From: Fodinicurvata sediminis DSM 21159
GTDB lineage: Bacteria; Pseudomonadota; Alphaproteobacteria; Kiloniellales; DSM-21159
Direction: 5' to 3'
Assembly (NCBI RefSeq): GCF_000420625.1
Contig: NZ_ATVH01000018.1
Coordinates: 124,001 to 188,000, forward strand
Length of the DNA stretch: 64,000 bases
Under the pieces are notes generated by a model. That model was not told where the DNA came from, ran no database searches, and saw nothing but the letters and a program-made list of their open reading frames with translations. Positions within the stretch are counted from its first letter, which is position 1; every line of letters starts with the position of its first letter. The translations under genes were made by a program, and so were the position numbers. This document shows positions 36,879 to 45,712 of the stretch, piece by piece.

Positions 36879-36897
36879 CCAAAAGATGATTTTCCTG

Positions 36898-36922
36898 ACC
36901 TTCCGGACTGTGCCCGGAAGGT
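36898..36922 (+). promoter_or_regulatory. Hairpin downstream of the riboswitch (expression platform candidate)
   Basis: ACCTTCCGG (36898-36906) pairs perfectly with CCGGAAGGT (36914-36922). It lies between the aptamer and the transporter start, about 50 bases before the ATG. There is no T-run after it, so it does not look like an intrinsic terminator; it may be part of an alternative structure that controls translation or Rho access. Confidence 0.45.
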
Positions 36923-36976
36923 TCTGAGCTATTGAACAGTCATTCAGGCCGGCCGGCCTGCAACACGGGGGACATG

Positions 36977-37591
36977 ATGAACCACACAACCATTCTCAGA
37001 TTCACACGCTTTGCAGCCGCTTTTCTGCCAGCAGCTCTTCTCGCCTCGGCGGCTGCGGCACACCCGGGCCATGAGACGCATGCAGGTGCGACCTTCCTGG
37101 GCGGTCTTGCTCATCCCGTGACGGGTCTTGACCACCTTCTGGCCATGGTAGCGGTCGGTGTCTGGGCCTACGCACTGGGTGGCCGCGCGCTTTGGGTTGT
37201 ACCGAGCATCTTCGTGATGGCGATGGCCGTGGCCGGCGCTGCCGGTCTTGCCGGTTGGCAGTTCGCCCTGGCTGAAAGCGGTATTGCGCTATCGGTACTG
37301 GTCCTCGGTGTCCTGATTGCGGCGACAGTGCGCGTGCGTTGGGAAATCGGAGCCGCCATGGTGGGCCTCTTTGCTGTTTTCCATGGCTATGCACATGGTG
37401 TGGAAATGCCCGCCAGTGGCTCGCCAATCGCCTATGTTACCGGCTTTCTGATGGCGACAGCACTCCTTCATGCGGCAGGCGTTGGACTTGGTGTTCTGGC
37501 GGGTCGGCTGGCCTATACGCCAGCTGTGCGTGTGGCAGGAGGTGCCATGGCCGTGGCTGGGGCCTGGATGCTTGGCGGCGGGTATATTTGA
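36977..37591 (+). CDS. HupE/UreJ-family transporter, probable cobalt importer
   Basis: 204 residues from ATG 36977 (an ATG three bases earlier is equally close to the GGGGGA site). It has a signal-like N-terminal helix, then the family motif HPxxGxDHLLAMVAVG, and about six TM segments; a second conserved histidine region is FHGYAHGVEMP. HupE/UreJ proteins carry Ni2+ or Co2+. Placement directly under a cobalamin riboswitch and ahead of the cobalt chelatase gene points to cobalt, which is an inference from context. An alternative role as nickel carrier is not excluded by sequence. Confidence 0.85.
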   Translation: MNHTTILRFTRFAAAFLPAALLASAAAAHPGHETHAGATFLGGLAHPVTGLDHLLAMVAVGVWAYALGGRALWVVPSIFVMAMAVAGAAGLAGWQFALAESGIALSVLVLGVLIAATVRVRWEIGAAMVGLFAVFHGYAHGVEMPASGSPIAYVTGFLMATALLHAAGVGLGVLAGRLAYTPAVRVAGGAMAVAGAWMLGGGYI

Positions 37592-37641
37592 GCGTACGCA
37601 ATACATGAGCCCGACACGATAAAGAAGGCAGGAGAGTAAGT

Positions 37642-38691
37642 ATGGCCGAGCGCCTGGGATTAATGGTTTGTGGTCACGGGAGTCGTGATGAGCATGCCGT
37701 GGCGGAGTTTGCCAGCTTGGCGGAGCACATGCGCCAGCGCTTTACCGATTGGCCTGTTGACTATGGCTATCTGGAGTTTGCGCGTCCCGTGATCCGTGAT
37801 GGGCTGGACAAGCTGCGCGAACAGCAGGTGAATCGCATCCTGGCCGTGCCTGGCATGTTGTTTGCGGCTGGCCATGCCAAGAACGACATACCCTCGGTGC
37901 TCAACACCTACCAGGCGCAGCATCCTGGCCTCGAGATCAACTATGGTCGCGAACTGGGTATAGATCTGAAGATGCTGCAAGCCGCCGGCGACCGAATCCA
38001 GGAAGCCCTGGATGGTGTGAACGAGACGGTTCCTCGTCATGATACGCTTCTGGTCGTTGTCGGACGCGGCGCATCGGATCCGGATGCCAATTCCAACGTC
38101 GCAAAGGTCACCCGCATGTTGTGGGAAGGCCTGGGCTTCGGCTGGGCAGAGACCTGTTACTCCGGGGTTACCTTCCCGCTGGTGGAGCCGGGCCTCGAGC
38201 ACGCAGCCCGCCTTGGCTTCAAGCGTATCGTGGTCTTTCCCTATTTCCTTTTCACGGGCGTGCTGGTCAGGCGAATCTATGAGCATACCGACCGTGTTGC
38301 GGCGCGACATCCGGACATCGAGTTCATAAAGGCGCCTTACCTGAATGATCATCCCCGCGTGCTGGATACCATGGCTGCACGTGTCGAGGAGATCCTGGAA
38401 GGCACGAACAACATGAACTGCCAGATGTGCAAATACCGTGAACAGGTGCTGGGATTCGAAGCGGAAGTCGGGCTGCCCCAGGAGAGCCACCATCACCATG
38501 TCGAGGGCATCGGCTCCGGGCAGGAGGAACATGCCCATGGCCATTCCCATGGGTCACACTCTCACGGGCACGAACATGGGCATGATCACAGCCATAGCCA
38601 CAGCCACCATCACCCCTATCCGCATGCAGATCATCCTCTTGGGCCGCGCACCCTGAAGGAAAATGCGGGAGGCGGTCAGCAGGGTGGATGA
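37642..38691 (+). CDS. cbiX: Long-form sirohydrochlorin cobaltochelatase CbiX with His-rich tail
   Basis: 349 residues. Two tandem CbiX domains (about 5-120 and 135-250) include MVCGHGSRDEHAVAEF and FAAGHAKNDIPSVL. A MNCQMC sequence at residues 258-263 matches the MxCxxC motif that in long CbiX proteins binds an iron-sulfur cluster. After residue 285 the tail is extremely His-rich (about 25 histidines, with HGHSHGSHSHGHEHGHDHSH as the core), fitting cobalt storage or delivery. It inserts Co2+ into sirohydrochlorin, the early-cobalt route. Its stop overlaps cobH (ATGA). Confidence 0.92.
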   Translation: MAERLGLMVCGHGSRDEHAVAEFASLAEHMRQRFTDWPVDYGYLEFARPVIRDGLDKLREQQVNRILAVPGMLFAAGHAKNDIPSVLNTYQAQHPGLEINYGRELGIDLKMLQAAGDRIQEALDGVNETVPRHDTLLVVVGRGASDPDANSNVAKVTRMLWEGLGFGWAETCYSGVTFPLVEPGLEHAARLGFKRIVVFPYFLFTGVLVRRIYEHTDRVAARHPDIEFIKAPYLNDHPRVLDTMAARVEEILEGTNNMNCQMCKYREQVLGFEAEVGLPQESHHHHVEGIGSGQEEHAHGHSHGSHSHGHEHGHDHSHSHSHHHPYPHADHPLGPRTLKENAGGGQQGG

Positions 38692-39329
38692 ACATGCCGC
38701 AGAGAGATTACCTGCGTGATCCGGCGGCCATCTACCAGAAGTCTTTCGAGACGGTTCGGCAGGAAGCTGTGCTCGCGCATCTTCCGACGAGCGTCCACGG
38801 CCTCGTCGTGCGGATGATCCATGCCTGTGGGATGGTGGACATAGCAGAGGATATCCGTGTCGAGGGAAATGCGGCTGCTGCCGGTGCCAGCGCACTGCGT
38901 TCGGGAAAGCCGGTCCTGGTGGATTGCGAGATGCTGGCACACGGCATCATTGGCTCCAGGCTGCCTGCTGGCAACAAGGTTGTGTGCAGCCTGAATGACC
39001 CATCCGTTCCGACCTTGGCAGGTCAGCAGCAAACAACGCGTTCGGCGGCAGCTGTCGAGCTTTGGGGATCGCAGCTGGATGGGGCAGTCGTTGCCATTGG
39101 GAATGCACCGACAGCTCTGTTTCGTCTGATTGAATTGCTGGAGGAGGGAGCGCCCCAACCGGCCGCGATTATTGCTGCCCCCGTTGGTTTTGTCGGGGCG
39201 GTCGAGTCCAAGCAGGCGCTTGTTGATGCATCACTGGGCATACCCTTTGTAACCTTGTTGGGGCGTCGCGGGGGCAGCGCAATTACAGCCGCAGGCGTGA
39301 ATGCATTGGCAGGGGAATGGACGCAATGA
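38688..39329 (+). CDS. cobH: Precorrin-8X / cobalt-precorrin-8 methylmutase
   Basis: 213 residues. It moves the C11 methyl to C12, giving (hydrogeno)cobyrinate. The catalytic histidine region VHGLVVRMIHACGMVDIAED is present near residues 41-60, and GFVGAVESKQAL follows. Start ATG 38688 overlaps the cbiX stop; a second in-frame ATG lies two codons on. CbiC is the name in the cobalt-early pathway. Its stop overlaps cobL. Confidence 0.95.
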   Translation: MNMPQRDYLRDPAAIYQKSFETVRQEAVLAHLPTSVHGLVVRMIHACGMVDIAEDIRVEGNAAAAGASALRSGKPVLVDCEMLAHGIIGSRLPAGNKVVCSLNDPSVPTLAGQQQTTRSAAAVELWGSQLDGAVVAIGNAPTALFRLIELLEEGAPQPAAIIAAPVGFVGAVESKQALVDASLGIPFVTLLGRRGGSAITAAGVNALAGEWTQ

Positions 39330-40543
39330 CTCGCTGGCTTTCCATCGTGGGCATTGGTGAGGATGGCCTTTCGGGCCTGGGAGAGCAGGCAAGGCACCTG
39401 ATCGATCAAGCCGAAGTCTTGATAGGGGGGGAGCGGCATCTGTCCATGCTGCCTGAAGATGGCCGTGAGCGTTTGACCTGGCCCTCACCTCTCAGCCGTT
39501 TGGTGGCGGAGATCGAGGCTCGGCGCGGCCAGTCCGTGTGCGTTGTGGCGACAGGCGATCCCTTCTGCTTCGGCATCGGGACGACCCTGGCGCGACGCAT
39601 CCCCATGATGGAGATGCAGGTGGTTCCGGCGCCATCTGCCTTCTCGCTTGCCTGTGCACAGCTGGGTTGGTCCTTGCCCGAAGTGAGTCTTCTCACACTT
39701 CATGGCCGGCCCACCAGCCTCCTCATTCCGGCACTTCAGCCAGATGCCCGCCTCATGGTTCTAAGCGACAGCCGCAGGACTCCTGCCGAAGTTGCGTCTC
39801 TGTTGTGTGAGAAGGGGTTTGGGGCGAGTGAGCTGCATGTCCTGGAGCATTTGGGCGGGCCCAGGCAGCGTGTTCTGCACCTGCGCGCCGACCAGGAGGA
39901 TTTCCCTGAGTTCGCCGATTTTAATACCATTGCAGTGGTCTGTCGGGCCGGCACTGAAACTGAAATCCTGCCCAGGGTTCCGGGGTTGCCCGATACTGCC
40001 TTCCATCACGATGGCCAGCTGACAAAGCGGGAGGTTCGTGCGGTTACGCTGTCGGCTCTCATGCCGGGGCCAGATCAGGTTCTTTGGGATGTTGGAGCCG
40101 GGTCCGGTTCGGTGGCTGTCGAGTGGATGCGAACAACTCCCACCACGCGCGCCGTGGCCATCGAGCGCCAGGCTGCGCGTTGCGAGATGATAGCCAGCAA
40201 TGCAGCACGACTGGGTGTCCCTTACCTGAAGCTGGTTCCAGGAGAGGCGCCATCCTGCCTGTCGGATTTGCCAGCGCCAGACGCCATTTTCATCGGTGGC
40301 GGTATCAATGGGGAAGGGCTTTTCGAGGCTTGCTGGCAGGCCTTGAAGCCAGGTGGTCGACTGGTCGCCAATGCTGTGACGCTGGAGGGAGAGGCGCGCC
40401 TGGCCGGCTTGCAGGCTGAGTACGGGGGAGAGCTGCGCCGGCTGTCCGTGTCACGTTCAGAGTCTGTTGGCCCGTTCCGGGGGTGGCGGCCCGCCATGCC
40501 GGTCACTCAGTTTGCCTTGGTCAAACCCAGAGGCGAAGCCTGA
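39326..40543 (+). CDS. cobL: Fused precorrin-6Y methyltransferase/decarboxylase (CbiE-CbiT type)
   Basis: 405 residues from ATG 39326 (ATGA overlap with cobH; AGGGG ten bases upstream). The N-terminal half is a canonical corrin tetrapyrrole methylase (CbiE; SIVGIGEDGLSGL and VATGDPFCFGIGTTL), the C-terminal half a Rossmann methyltransferase (CbiT; LWDVGAGSGSVAVEWMR). It methylates C5 and C15 and decarboxylates the C12 acetate. The stop shares one base with the next start (TGATG). Confidence 0.95.
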   Translation: MTRWLSIVGIGEDGLSGLGEQARHLIDQAEVLIGGERHLSMLPEDGRERLTWPSPLSRLVAEIEARRGQSVCVVATGDPFCFGIGTTLARRIPMMEMQVVPAPSAFSLACAQLGWSLPEVSLLTLHGRPTSLLIPALQPDARLMVLSDSRRTPAEVASLLCEKGFGASELHVLEHLGGPRQRVLHLRADQEDFPEFADFNTIAVVCRAGTETEILPRVPGLPDTAFHHDGQLTKREVRAVTLSALMPGPDQVLWDVGAGSGSVAVEWMRTTPTTRAVAIERQAARCEMIASNAARLGVPYLKLVPGEAPSCLSDLPAPDAIFIGGGINGEGLFEACWQALKPGGRLVANAVTLEGEARLAGLQAEYGGELRRLSVSRSESVGPFRGWRPAMPVTQFALVKPRGEA

Positions 40544-41247
40544 TGGCCGGGAAGCTTTATGGTCTTGGTCTTGGCCCGGGGGATCCCGAACTGCTTACGC
40601 TGAAGGCGCATCGGATTCTGACAAGCAGCCCTGTCGTTGCCTATCCGGCTCTGGAGGATGGAGACAGTTTCGCCCGTTCGATCGTGGCGGCGTATCTGTC
40701 CGACAGGCAGAAAGAGATTGTCATACGAATCCCCATGACAGTTGAGCGCGCCCCTGCCCAGCAGGCGTATGACCGCGCCAGTCTGGAGTTGGCGCAAGAG
40801 CTGGACGAGGGGCGGGATGTAGCTGTGCTCTGTGAAGGGGATCCCTTCTTCTACGGCTCTTTCATGTATCTCTTCGGCCGTCTTGCCGAACGCTATTCAA
40901 CGTCCGTTGTTCCGGGCGTGACCTCCCTGACGGCCTGCTCTGCTGCAGCCTGTGCGCCTCTGGCAGCCCGGAACGATACCCTGGCGGTCCTGCCAGCCCC
41001 GCTCTCGGATGAACAGCTGGAATCCAGGTTAAGGAGCTTCGATGCTGTGGCCATCATCAAGCCTGGTCGACATTTCGGCAGGATTCACGCCTTGCTGGAT
41101 CGCATGGAGCTGCTCGATGAGGCGCACTATGTGGAGCGGGCGACACTCGCAAACCAAAGGATACTCAAGATGCGCGATGTACCGGATGACACTGTGCCCT
41201 ATTTCTCGATGATCCTGGTGCATCAGCGTGGGGATGCCTGGAGATGA
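40543..41247 (+). CDS. cobI: Precorrin-2 / cobalt-factor-2 C20-methyltransferase
   Basis: 234 residues from ATG 40543. Tetrapyrrole methylase fold: GLGLGPGDPELLTLKA at the N-terminus, the CEGDPFFYGSFMYL loop and the VVPGVTSLTACSAAA SAM-binding stretch. Known CobI takes precorrin-2 and CbiL takes cobalt-factor II; in this locus with CbiX, CbiD and CbiG the cobalt form is the likely substrate. Translationally coupled to both neighbours. Confidence 0.94.
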   Translation: MAGKLYGLGLGPGDPELLTLKAHRILTSSPVVAYPALEDGDSFARSIVAAYLSDRQKEIVIRIPMTVERAPAQQAYDRASLELAQELDEGRDVAVLCEGDPFFYGSFMYLFGRLAERYSTSVVPGVTSLTACSAAACAPLAARNDTLAVLPAPLSDEQLESRLRSFDAVAIIKPGRHFGRIHALLDRMELLDEAHYVERATLANQRILKMRDVPDDTVPYFSMILVHQRGDAWR

Positions 41248-43067
41248 TGGAAGCCATTCCCGGTAATGCGGCCCTTTTGACCCTGACTGGCAGGGGCGCT
41301 GAACTGGCACGCCGTCTGCAGCGCGAGCTGCCAGGCAGTACGGTCCACGGACTGACAGGGCGGGTCGAGGATTGTGACCATGCCTTTTCGGACACGGGCG
41401 CGGAACTGGCCGAAATTTTTGCACAGGGGCGCCCAATCATAGGTATCTGTGCTTCCGGCATCCTGATCCGCTTTCTAGGGCCATTGCTTTCTGACAAGGG
41501 AACCGAGCCGCCGGTCCTTTCTCTGGCAGAGGATGCAAGCTCGGTTGTGCCTTTGTTGGGAGGGCATCACGGTGCCAATCGCCTGGCCCGCATCCTTGCT
41601 GATCTGTTGGAGGGACATGCCGCAATTACCACGGCCGGTGATCTGAACTACGACACGGCTCTGGATGAGCCGCCGACTGGCTGGCGTCTTGGCAATCCCA
41701 AGGATATCAAGGCCTTTACTTCAGCACTGATGCGCGGAGAAAAAATATTTAAAAACAGTTTATTGCCGGGCTTCCTTAAGAATATACCTCAGTCCCATGA
41801 CGGGGCGCTCAAAATTGCGCTTGGGCCATCCGTTCATCAAGGGGGTGAAGCCTGCCTGGTCTATCATCCTGCGGTGTTGGCGCTTGGTGTGGGCTGTGAG
41901 CGGGATTGCCCGCCGGAAGAACTTGAAAAACTGGTTGAAGAAACGCTCCGAGACGCAGGCCTGGCACCGGAAGCCGTTGCTTTGGTGGCCAGTGTGGATC
42001 TCAAGATGGACGAGGTCGCCGTTCATCACATGGCGCGCCACCTGGGTGTGCCGGCCCGTTTCTTCACACCTGACAGGTTGGAAACGGAAACGCCTCGCTT
42101 GGCCAATCCATCGAAGCTGGTGTTCCAGGAAGTGGGCTGCCACGGCGTGGCCGAGGCTGCCGCGCTGGCAGCGGCCGGGTCACAGGGGACGCTGGTGGTC
42201 ACCAAGCACAAAAGCCGTGGTGCAACCTGTGCAGTGGCCCGGGCGATAGACATTATCGACCCCCAGGCCATGGGTGTGGCGCGCGGGCGGCTGTCCGTCG
42301 TAGGTATTGGACCAGGCCGCGCGGACTGGCGCACGCCAGAGGTTACCCGCATGATTTCTCAGGCGGAGGACCTTGTCGGCTATGGCCTTTATCTGGATCT
42401 CCTCGGACCACTGGCGCAAGGAAAGACACACCATGTCTATGACCTGGGCCAGGAGGAAGTGCGCGTGAAAGCCGCACTGGACCTGGCGGCCGAGGGGCGC
42501 AATGTGGCGCTGGTTTCCTCCGGGGATATCGGAATCTATGCCATGGCGACGCTGGTTTTCGAGCTGCTTGAGCGCCGGGATAACCCGAATTGGGCGCGCA
42601 TCGAGATCGAGGTGGCTCCAGGCGTGTCGGCTTTCCAGGCCATGGGCGCGCGGATAGGGGCTCCCTTTGGGCATGATTTCTGCTGCATCTCCCTGTCAGA
42701 CCTGTTGACCCCCTGGGATGCCATCGAGCGGCGCCTGGAAGCGGCGGCGGCAGGAGATTTCGTCATCGCTTTCTACAACCCGGTGTCGCGTCGTCGGCGC
42801 CACCAACTGGCCCGGGCCAAGGAAATCCTGCTTCAGAAGCGGCCCGAAGACACCCCTGTTGTATTGGGCAGTAACCTGGGCCGCCAAGGTGAGCAATTGA
42901 GCGTGATTCGTCTTGCCGACCTGGAAGTCGATGACGTGGACATGCTGACTACGGTGCTGGTCGGAAGTTCGCAAAGTCGCGCAATACCTCGTTCCGGCGG
43001 GGGGCATTGGGTTTACACACCACGCGGGTATGCCGCCAAGAACGACAGGATGGAGACGGCATCATGA
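41244..43067 (+). CDS. cbiGH: Fused CbiG hydrolase - CbiH/CobJ C17-methyltransferase
   Basis: 607 residues, a natural fusion. Residues 1-345 are CbiG, cobalt-precorrin-5A hydrolase: its N-terminal domain (GICASGILIRFLGPLL) and its CobE-like C-terminal domain (GVGCERDCPPEELEKLVEETL, SVDLKMDEVAV). Residues 349-590 are the C17-methyltransferase (VVGIGPGRADWRTPE, VSSGDIGIYAMATL, APGVSAFQAMGARIG, ISLSDLLTPW). The two domains act at consecutive ring-contraction and deacetylation stages, methylating C17 and opening the lactone. CbiG marks the cobalt-early pathway. Overlaps cobI and cobM by ATGA. Confidence 0.93.
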   Translation: MMEAIPGNAALLTLTGRGAELARRLQRELPGSTVHGLTGRVEDCDHAFSDTGAELAEIFAQGRPIIGICASGILIRFLGPLLSDKGTEPPVLSLAEDASSVVPLLGGHHGANRLARILADLLEGHAAITTAGDLNYDTALDEPPTGWRLGNPKDIKAFTSALMRGEKIFKNSLLPGFLKNIPQSHDGALKIALGPSVHQGGEACLVYHPAVLALGVGCERDCPPEELEKLVEETLRDAGLAPEAVALVASVDLKMDEVAVHHMARHLGVPARFFTPDRLETETPRLANPSKLVFQEVGCHGVAEAAALAAAGSQGTLVVTKHKSRGATCAVARAIDIIDPQAMGVARGRLSVVGIGPGRADWRTPEVTRMISQAEDLVGYGLYLDLLGPLAQGKTHHVYDLGQEEVRVKAALDLAAEGRNVALVSSGDIGIYAMATLVFELLERRDNPNWARIEIEVAPGVSAFQAMGARIGAPFGHDFCCISLSDLLTPWDAIERRLEAAAAGDFVIAFYNPVSRRRRHQLARAKEILLQKRPEDTPVVLGSNLGRQGEQLSVIRLADLEVDDVDMLTTVLVGSSQSRAIPRSGGGHWVYTPRGYAAKNDRMETAS

Positions 43068-43837
43068 CAGTACACTTCATTGGGGCCGGACCTGGTGCAC
43101 CGGACCTGATCACGCTACGTGGCCTGAATCTGATTCGGCGCTGTCCCGTTTGCCTCTATGCAGGATCGCTCGTACCTGCCGAAGTCGTAGCGGAAGCACC
43201 GGAAGGCGCCGTTGTGGAAGATACGGCATCCATGACGTTGGAAGACATCATCTCACGCATTCAGGCGGCCCACGAGCGCGGAGAGGATGTGGCGCGCGTG
43301 CATTCCGGTGACCCCTCAATCTATGGGGCAATCGGGGAGCAGATTCGCAAACTGGAGGAACTGGACATTCCTTTCCGGATTGTGCCTGGTGTTCCTGCTT
43401 TCGCGGCGGCGGCTGCGGAAATTGGGCGAGAGTTGACCCTTCCCGAGATCAGCCAGACGGTAATTCTGACGCGCACGGCCATGAAGTCATCGTCCATGCC
43501 GGAGGGAGAGGATCTTGAAATCCTGGGGCGGAGCGGGGCAACACTTGCCATCCATCTCTCCGTACGCAACCTGCGTATCCTGCGTGAGAAACTCGTGCCC
43601 CATTATGGGGAGGATTGTCCCGTGGTTGTGGCCTATCGCGCGAGCTGGCCGGATGAGCTTTATATCCATGGAACACTTGCGGATATCCAGGCGAAGGTGA
43701 GGGCTGCCAAGATCACACGTACGGCCTTGATTCTGGTGGGGCCAGTGCTTGAACCAGGGCGCTTTCGGGACAGCGCGCTCTATGACGCGGATCATGTGCA
43801 TGTCCTGCGCCCGCACAGAAAAAAGGTCAGCGGATGA
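43064..43837 (+). CDS. cobM: Precorrin-4 / cobalt-precorrin-4 C11-methyltransferase
   Basis: 257 residues from ATG 43064 (ATGA overlap with cbiGH). FIGAGPGAPDLITLRG, HSGDPSIYGAIGEQI and PGVPAFAAAAAEIGREL are typical of CobM/CbiF. It adds the C11 methyl before C1 deacetylation. It is the last plus-strand gene of the riboswitch-led run, and its 3' end overlaps the 3' end of cobK on the other strand by 11 bases. Confidence 0.95.
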   Translation: MTVHFIGAGPGAPDLITLRGLNLIRRCPVCLYAGSLVPAEVVAEAPEGAVVEDTASMTLEDIISRIQAAHERGEDVARVHSGDPSIYGAIGEQIRKLEELDIPFRIVPGVPAFAAAAAEIGRELTLPEISQTVILTRTAMKSSSMPEGEDLEILGRSGATLAIHLSVRNLRILREKLVPHYGEDCPVVVAYRASWPDELYIHGTLADIQAKVRAAKITRTALILVGPVLEPGRFRDSALYDADHVHVLRPHRKKVSG

Positions 43838-44567
43838 TTTCGCCGATCCAGTCCAGCGCCTCCGTTACTGAACGGGCCAAGGCTCCGGGCGGAACGGGGG
43901 GGCGTTCTACCATGATGATCGGAAGCGCCAAGGCGCGTGCCGCCTGGATCTTTGCATACGATGCGGAACCGCCGCTGTTCTTGCTGACAAGGCAGTCGAT
44001 CGCATGTTCGCGCAACAAAGCCTGTTCTTCCTCGAATCGGAAGGGACCGCGCTGGGCGATGACACTATACCTTGCCAGGGGCAGGGGATCTTCCGGTGAG
44101 TCGACAAGCCGGATCAGGTATTCCACATCCCTGCGCTGCGTGAAGGGTTCCAGTTCCTGGCGACCTGTGGCCAGGAAGGCCTTGCAATCACGCGGCAAGA
44201 CTTGGGCGGCTTGCTGGAGGGATGGAACAGAGATCCATCGATCCTCTTTTTCGGCCTGCCAGGCTGGACGCAAAAGTTTGATGCGTGGAACGCCAGCCAG
44301 TCCGGCGGCACGCTCGGCATGGACCGGCATTCTGAGCGCGAAAGGATGTGTTGCATCGACGAGAAGGTTGACCTGCTCGCCTTGCAGGTATCGGACAAGG
44401 CCGGAACTGCCGCCGAAACCGCCAATACGCACCTCTCCTGGCAAGCTTGCCGGATTGCGGGTGCGGCCGGCCAGCGACGTGATGATGCGCCAGTCGGTTT
44501 CCTGTGTCAGGTGGCGGGCCAGTTCTGCGGCTTCCTGTGTGCCTCCCAGAATCAGTAAACTAGGCAT
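43827..44567 (-). CDS. cobK: Precorrin-6A / cobalt-precorrin-6A reductase
   Basis: 246 residues from ATG 44567. NADPH-binding N-terminus LLILGGTQEAAELARHL, DATHPFALRMPVHAERA, and LVSKNSGGSASYAKIQAA near the C-terminus are family landmarks (CobK/CbiJ). It reduces the macrocycle at C18-C19. It overlaps the cbiD stop by 8 bases and belongs to the minus-strand pair cbiD-cobK. Confidence 0.93.
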   Translation of the reverse strand: MPSLLILGGTQEAAELARHLTQETDWRIITSLAGRTRNPASLPGEVRIGGFGGSSGLVRYLQGEQVNLLVDATHPFALRMPVHAERAAGLAGVPRIKLLRPAWQAEKEDRWISVPSLQQAAQVLPRDCKAFLATGRQELEPFTQRRDVEYLIRLVDSPEDPLPLARYSVIAQRGPFRFEEEQALLREHAIDCLVSKNSGGSASYAKIQAARALALPIIMVERPPVPPGALARSVTEALDWIGEIIR

Positions 44568-45642
44568 GGCTGCGTCCGACGATCTGTCCCTTTCGGTCAA
44601 CCACGACAATATCCACTTCGCAGGGCGCCTCTCTCAGGGCGGCCTTGGCCGTTTGTCGGGCTTTTTCGGCAACTCTTGGCGCTATGGGCAGATCATGCGT
44701 GGTGGCGAGGGCCAGAACCTGACCTGCCGTGTTGGCCTGTCGTACCTGATCGAGGATGTCCGACGAAGCCCCAAGCTCAGCCATTTCGGCTGCCAACCAG
44801 TTGAAGTCGACCTGACTGCGCCCGGAATGAAGGTCCAGAAAGCCCTGGGCCAGCTTCACGAGCTTTGCGAAGCCACCCCCAATGGTGACATATGGAATCG
44901 GTTGACGTCGCAGATACTTCAGCATGCCGCCGGCAAAGTCCCCCATGTCGAGCATGGCGTGGTCCGGCAGCTCATAGAGCTGTTGCACGGTCTGTTCCGA
45001 GGTCGAGCCGGTACAGCCGGCAACGCGCTGGAGCCCTTTCGCATGCGCTACGTCGATTCCACGATGGATCGAATGAATCCAGGCAGCGCAGGAAAAGGGA
45101 TGGACGACCCCGGTCGTTCCCAGAATCGAGAGGCCACCCAGTATGCCAAGGCGGGGATTCCAGGTCTTTGCTGCGAGTTGCTCACCTTCAGGAATCGATA
45201 TCTCGATTTCCAGGGCAGGGGACTCCAGTCCTGTGGCTTCCTGTACGACGGCTGTCATGAGTTGTCGGGGAATCGGGTTGATTGCCGCTTCCCCCACAGG
45301 AACGGGCAGCCCTTCAAGCGTGATCGTGCCCACGCCGGGGCCGGCACGAAAGACTATGCCACTTTGAGCAGGTCTGGGCCGCACGGTCGATATGATGAGA
45401 GCGCCGTGCGTGACGTCGGGATCGTCACCGGCATCCTTGATGATGCCGGCTGCCGCGCAGGTTGCTTGCCGGCTCTCATAGGCGAGTGGGAAGGAGGGAG
45501 TCTCTCCCTTTGGCAGCGTGATCTGGACAGGGTCGGGAAAATGGCCGTCGAACAGAGCCGTGCAGGCCGCCTTTGTGGCAGCGGTGGCGCAGGCTCCCGT
45601 CGTCCATCCGCGCCGCAACGTTCCTTCCGGTTTACGAGTCAT
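44560..45642 (-). CDS. cbiD: Cobalt-precorrin-5B C1-methyltransferase
   Basis: 360 residues from ATG 45642 (MTRKPEGTLRRGWTTGACATAAT fits the usual start, split here as a landmark). RRGWTTGACATAA, VGTITLEGLPVPVGEAAINP and GILGGLSILGTTGVVHPFS are typical of CbiD. The enzyme belongs to the oxygen-independent pathway, in place of CobF of the aerobic route. It diverges from cobA across 70 bases, so a bidirectional promoter region must be short. Confidence 0.95.
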   Translation of the reverse strand: MTRKPEGTLRRGWTTGACATAATKAACTALFDGHFPDPVQITLPKGETPSFPLAYESRQATCAAAGIIKDAGDDPDVTHGALIISTVRPRPAQSGIVFRAGPGVGTITLEGLPVPVGEAAINPIPRQLMTAVVQEATGLESPALEIEISIPEGEQLAAKTWNPRLGILGGLSILGTTGVVHPFSCAAWIHSIHRGIDVAHAKGLQRVAGCTGSTSEQTVQQLYELPDHAMLDMGDFAGGMLKYLRRQPIPYVTIGGGFAKLVKLAQGFLDLHSGRSQVDFNWLAAEMAELGASSDILDQVRQANTAGQVLALATTHDLPIAPRVAEKARQTAKAALREAPCEVDIVVVDRKGQIVGRSHA

Positions 45643-45712
45643 TCTGGATTTATAGGTGCATCGGCTGATCGAGACCAGATGCAACATGGCTTTGCAGGTG
45701 AAGGAGTTCGAA

